Assembly (NCBI GenBank): GCA_003165115.1
Contig: PLSJ01000401.1
Span: forward strand, 221 to 9,582
Reading direction: 5' to 3'
DNA length: 9,362 nt
DNA from: Syntrophaceae bacterium
GTDB taxonomy: Bacteria; Desulfobacterota; Syntrophorhabdia; Syntrophorhabdales; WCHB1-27
Below the pieces are notes generated by a model. That model was given only the letters and a program-made list of their open reading frames with translations. It made no database searches and had not been told where the DNA came from. Of the stretch, positions 6,240-9,362 are shown one piece after another (the stretch's first letter is position 1; each line of letters opens with the position of its first letter). A program made the translations under genes and the position numbers.

Positions 6240-7248
6240 GATGGCGGTAGTCCGCACGCCGGGCGCGGCAGAGCTGGTGGAGCGCGACGTACCGGGGCCC
6301 GGCGAGACCGGGGTGGTCATCGCGATCAGGGCTTGCAGCATCTGCGGCGGCGACCTGCATATCTACAAAGGAAAGCACCCTTCCGCCCCCTTGCCCATGG
6401 CCCTCGGGCATGAGCTGGCGGGTGTCGTGACCGGCATCGGCTCGAAAGTGAGCCTCGTGGCCGTCGGCGACAGGGTGACGGTCGAGCCGGTGATCGCCTG
6501 CGGTGAGTGCCCGCCATGCAGGCGGGGGGAATACGGTTATTGCGACAACCTGAGCTTCCACTACCGGCAGGGCCAGGGGGCGTTGGCCGACTACTTCGTG
6601 GCCGACGAGCGCTACGTCTACAAGCTGCCCGGCCATCTGTCCTTTGAGGCGGGGGCGTTGATCGAGCCGCTGGCGGTCGCCGTCCACGCGGTGAGGAGGT
6701 GCAATGTCGGCCTGGGTGACGGGGTCGCGGTCATCGGCGCCGGACCCATCGGCCTCCTGGTGACGGCGGTCTGCAAGGCGGCAGGGGCGAGGGAGATCAT
6801 CGTCGGCGACATCTCGGCCGCGCGCCTCGAGACCGCGTCCGTCATGGGGGCGACGAGGACGGTCGATTCGGGAAAGGAATCGTTCGTCGACGCGGTCCGC
6901 CGCGAGACGGACGGCCGCGGGATCGGCAGGTCTTTCGAATGCGTGGGCAAAGAGGAGACCTTCGTTCAATCGATGCGATGTCTCTGCAAGGGTGGTCTCG
7001 CCACCGTCGTGGGCATCTTCGAGGAACCCGTCATTCGGGTCCCGGCGGCCTTGTTCGTTTCCCAGGAGATCATCGTGCAAGGGTCCCAAGGCTATTGCCG
7101 GGATTTCGACACCGCCCTGGGGTTGACGGACGCGATCGACCTGGGTCGTCTCGTGTCGCACGTTTTTGCACTGGCTGATGTGGATAAGGCGCTGAAGACG
7201 GCGTTAAACCCGGCCGAGTCGCCGGTAAAAGTCGTGCTCAAACCATAA
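6229..7248 (+). CDS. Zinc-dependent medium-chain alcohol/polyol dehydrogenase
   Basis: This 339-residue NAD(P)-dependent dehydrogenase is of the threonine/sorbitol dehydrogenase type. The catalytic zinc ligands are Cys39 (in SICGGDLH), His61 and Glu62 (in GHELAG), and Glu146 (in IEPLAVAVHAV). The structural zinc cysteines are 91, 94, 97 and 105 (CGECPPCRRGEYGYC). The Rossmann motif is VAVIGAGPIGLL (167-178). It probably oxidises a secondary hydroxyl on a polyol or hydroxy acid. I chose GTG 6229 because GAGGGAG (6216-6222) lies six bases upstream and the residues MKTRMAVV give the usual N-terminus; ATG 6241 has no usable Shine-Dalgarno. The overlap with the DUF362 gene is 11 bases, implying translational coupling. 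The cofactor choice and exact substrate cannot be read here. Confidence 0.9.
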   Translation: MKTRMAVVRTPGAAELVERDVPGPGETGVVIAIRACSICGGDLHIYKGKHPSAPLPMALGHELAGVVTGIGSKVSLVAVGDRVTVEPVIACGECPPCRRGEYGYCDNLSFHYRQGQGALADYFVADERYVYKLPGHLSFEAGALIEPLAVAVHAVRRCNVGLGDGVAVIGAGPIGLLVTAVCKAAGAREIIVGDISAARLETASVMGATRTVDSGKESFVDAVRRETDGRGIGRSFECVGKEETFVQSMRCLCKGGLATVVGIFEEPVIRVPAALFVSQEIIVQGSQGYCRDFDTALGLTDAIDLGRLVSHVFALADVDKALKTALNPAESPVKVVLKP

Positions 7249-7264
7249 AGAAGGGAGAAGCGTG

Positions 7265-8968
7265 ATGGAGAAGCTGAAAACGGCACAATATTTTCACGGC
7301 GTTGAAGGGACCCATCGCCGGGCGGCGTACAAAGGCATGGGGTTCACCGACGACGATATGAAAAAACCTCTCGTGGCCGTCGTCAACACACCGAGCGAAG
7401 TCTGCCCCGGCCATTTCCACCTGCGGCAGGTGGCGGACGCCGTGAAAGCGGGTGTCTGGCAGGCGGGCGGGACGCCGATGGAATTTACCTCCATCTCCCA
7501 ATGCGCGACCCCTTCGCTGGGGCTCGCCTCCATGCGCTACGACCTGCCCGCGCGGGATTTGCTGGCCTTCGATATCGAGACCATCGTGGAGACCCAGATA
7601 TTCGATGCGGTCGTCGTTGTCGTGACGTGCGACAAGACGATCCCCGGCGCGCTCATGGCCGCCGCCCGCCTCGACATGCCCTTTATCGTGGTGCCCGGCG
7701 GCATCATGGCCGTAGGAAGGCATGAGGGCAAGCCCGTGTCGCTGGCCGACCTGGACGAAAAGGTGTGGGGCGCGTTCCAGATGGGGAAGGTATCGGCCGA
7801 TGATATCCTTTGCCTGGAGGATGAGGTCTGCCCCGGACCTGGCGCCTGCCCGATCCTCGGCACGGCAAACACGATGCAATGCCTGGTGGAGGCCGTCGGG
7901 ATGGCGATGCCGGGTGCCGGCACCTGCTACGCCATGTCGGGCGAGCAATTGCGCCTGGCCAAGCTCGCGGGCAACAAGGTGATGGATATGGTTGCCGCCC
8001 GCGTGACCGCGCGGAAGATCATGACGCAGGACGCACTGGAGAATATGATCCGCACCCAGATGACGATCGGCGGCTCGACCAATGCGGTGCTCCATATCCT
8101 GGCGATCGCCCATGAGCTGGGACTGGGGATGCGCATCGACCTGGACCTCATCGACGCCTTCAGCGATACCACGCCCTGCCTGGTGGACGTGACGCCCACC
8201 GGGCGCTATTACCTGCCCGACCTGCATCGCGCGGGCGGGGTCCCTAAAATTCTGGAGGCCCTGGAGGCGGAGCTGCACCTCGATGCGCCTACCGTGACGG
8301 GGATGACGATAGGCGAGCTGATCGATGTCGCGAAAAAGAGGAAGATCGGTGATCCCCTCCAGGTGATCCGTCCCCGGACCGATCCCGTGGCAGACACGGG
8401 CGGCATCGCCATCCTGAGGGGCAACCTGGCGCCGCTCGGCTCCGTTGCCCGCCGCCTCAACAACACTATCCCGGAGCACACCGGGCCGGCGCGCTGCTTC
8501 GATTGCCAGGAAGACGCCATAGCGGGCATCAACAGCGGGAAGGTCGTGGAAGGTGACGTGGTGGTCGTCCGCCATGCGGGACCGAAAGGCGCGCCAGGCA
8601 TGCCGGATACCTACGCGGTGCTCGCGTCGGTCGTGGGCCGCGGCCTGGAAGGAAAAGTGGCGGTGGTGACGGATGGCCGGTTTTCCGGTTTCGCGCGCGG
8701 CCTGGGGGTCTGTCAGATTTCCCCGGAAGCGGCTATCGGTGGACCGCTCGCGGTCATAAGGGACGGGGACATGATCCGTATCAGCATGCCCAAGCGGGAG
8801 CTGACGCTTCTCGTGGACGACCTGGAAGAGAGGCTTAAAAGATGGCGCAGGCCGGCGCCGCGCGAGACGAGGGGCATGCTCGCCCTGTACGCGACTAATG
8901 CCCAGCCCGCCTGGAAGGGCGCCCGGCTGGCCATGTACGAAGAAGAAGCGACGAGTGAAAGGAGATGA
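7265..8968 (+). CDS. IlvD/Edd family iron-sulfur dehydratase (not clearly dihydroxy-acid dehydratase)
   Basis: This 567-residue dehydratase, close to the usual family length, is expected to remove water from a 2,3-dihydroxy acid or sugar acid to give a 2-keto acid. Family motifs are VVNTPSEVCPGHFHLR (39-54), TCDKTIPGALMA (121-132), GACPILGTANTM (193-204), GGSTNAVLHILAIAHEL (269-285), GNLAPLGS (386-393), GPKGAPGMPDT (439-449), and TDGRFSGFARGL (469-480) with the catalytic Ser474. The cluster cysteines of the CDK and GAC motifs (122 and 195) are present. The SDGIxMGHxGM segment is rewritten as SQCATPSLGLASM (78-90), and Glu of PGMPEM is Asp448, so metal coordination and substrate may differ from IlvD. 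ATG 7265 is preferred over GTG 7262 because AAGGGAG (7251-7257) is seven bases upstream. It follows the dehydrogenase by 16 bases. Confidence 0.88.
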   Translation: MEKLKTAQYFHGVEGTHRRAAYKGMGFTDDDMKKPLVAVVNTPSEVCPGHFHLRQVADAVKAGVWQAGGTPMEFTSISQCATPSLGLASMRYDLPARDLLAFDIETIVETQIFDAVVVVVTCDKTIPGALMAAARLDMPFIVVPGGIMAVGRHEGKPVSLADLDEKVWGAFQMGKVSADDILCLEDEVCPGPGACPILGTANTMQCLVEAVGMAMPGAGTCYAMSGEQLRLAKLAGNKVMDMVAARVTARKIMTQDALENMIRTQMTIGGSTNAVLHILAIAHELGLGMRIDLDLIDAFSDTTPCLVDVTPTGRYYLPDLHRAGGVPKILEALEAELHLDAPTVTGMTIGELIDVAKKRKIGDPLQVIRPRTDPVADTGGIAILRGNLAPLGSVARRLNNTIPEHTGPARCFDCQEDAIAGINSGKVVEGDVVVVRHAGPKGAPGMPDTYAVLASVVGRGLEGKVAVVTDGRFSGFARGLGVCQISPEAAIGGPLAVIRDGDMIRISMPKRELTLLVDDLEERLKRWRRPAPRETRGMLALYATNAQPAWKGARLAMYEEEATSERR

Positions 8969-8970
8969 CG

Positions 8971-9360
8971 ATGTTCTCAGGATTCGAGCATACGGCAATC
9001 ATGGCGCACGACAGCAAGACGCTGGCGGACTGGTACATCAGGATGTTCGGTCTCCATGTGGTATGGGACAACGGCATGACGCCCCCGACGTATCTCCTGA
9101 AAGCCCCGGACGGCTCGGTGATCGAGGTCCTCCCGGCCGCTCCCGGCGAGAGGACGAATTACGATCAAAGACAACCGGGGTTGAGACACCTCGCGTTGAC
9201 GGTGACCGATTTCGACGCGGCCCTGAACCATTTGCGGGAGAGCGGCGTCGACGGGTTTTGGGACTCCCGGCAGTCGGACGAAGCCAAATTGATCTTCTTC
9301 CGGGACCCCGAGGGCAACGTTCTCCACTTGATATGGCGGGCTAAGCCGCTCGACGCCTAA
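8971..9360 (+). CDS. VOC superfamily (glyoxalase/bleomycin resistance-fold) protein
   Basis: This 129-residue protein has two beta-alpha-beta-beta-beta modules. Possible metal ligands are His7 (FEHTAI), Glu52 (IEVLP), His73 (LRHLAL), and, at the last position where Glu is usual (GNxxEL), His119 (GNVLHLIW). The family includes lactoylglutathione lyases, methylmalonyl-CoA epimerases and fosfomycin-type resistance enzymes, and I cannot choose between them. I take ATG 8971 because AGGAG (8960-8964) is six bases upstream; an in-frame ATG at 8965 leaves no spacer and overlaps the dehydratase stop. Position at the end of a catabolic operon suggests an isomerase or lyase for a pathway intermediate. 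Confidence 0.85.
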   Translation: MFSGFEHTAIMAHDSKTLADWYIRMFGLHVVWDNGMTPPTYLLKAPDGSVIEVLPAAPGERTNYDQRQPGLRHLALTVTDFDAALNHLRESGVDGFWDSRQSDEAKLIFFRDPEGNVLHLIWRAKPLDA

Positions 9361-9362
9361 AA

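Noticed and set aside
7265..8968. Naming the dehydratase ilvD
   Set aside because: The neighbourhood is catabolic and key metal-site residues differ, so an isoleucine/valine biosynthesis label is not supported.
7238..8998. A 586-residue open frame on the minus strand
   Set aside because: It is the antisense shadow of the IlvD-family gene, rich in His, Arg and Gly with no family motif.

Overview
The window joins two blocks that look different. The left block (about 1-1290) has moderate G+C and carries the end of one type IV pilin gene, a second complete pilin gene in tandem, and their matching terminators. The pilin sequence style (class III N-terminus, RAINTAQIAFNSSFPTVGY-type segment, ACLIDSVL motif, four cysteines) resembles pilins I associate with Acidobacteriota. 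This assignment is from memory of the family, not from a search. The right block (about 1400-9362) is richer in G+C and is a tightly packed seven- or eight-gene plus-strand operon that looks catabolic and could come from another lineage, such as an anaerobic or microaerobic soil or sediment bacterium.

Left block: the two pilin copies are exactly in register at an offset of 798 bases. Each is followed by a conserved hairpin and then by a strong rho-independent terminator. Between them lie a perfect TGACAC-AAA-GTGTCA palindrome and a good sigma-54 (-24/-12) promoter candidate. That pairing is what PilR/RpoN control of a pilin gene would predict. A TATAAT box precedes the next gene.

Junction: the gene at 1293-2081 is unusual. 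Its first 40 or so residues read like an ABC-2 (drug/polysaccharide export) ATPase, while everything after the Walker A motif reads like LivG of branched-chain amino-acid-type importers. The livK, livH and livM genes that normally precede livG are absent. The simplest explanations are an in-frame recombination or an assembly chimera at the conserved Walker A sequence. The two blocks should therefore not be assumed to come from one chromosome until this is checked.

Right block: livG-like, livF, a small cupin, a fumarate reductase/succinate dehydrogenase-type flavoprotein lacking the usual HPT substrate motif, a DUF362 protein with four C-terminal cysteines, a zinc-dependent medium-chain alcohol dehydrogenase, an IlvD/Edd-family dehydratase with altered metal-site residues, and a VOC (glyoxalase-fold) protein. 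Genes overlap or are separated by at most about 16 bases and have no internal terminators. My inference is that an importer feeds a small polyhydroxylated acid or related substrate to oxidation by the dehydrogenase, dehydration by the IlvD-like enzyme and a flavin redox step. The substrate cannot be read from the sequence, and this enzyme combination does not match a textbook pathway I recognise.
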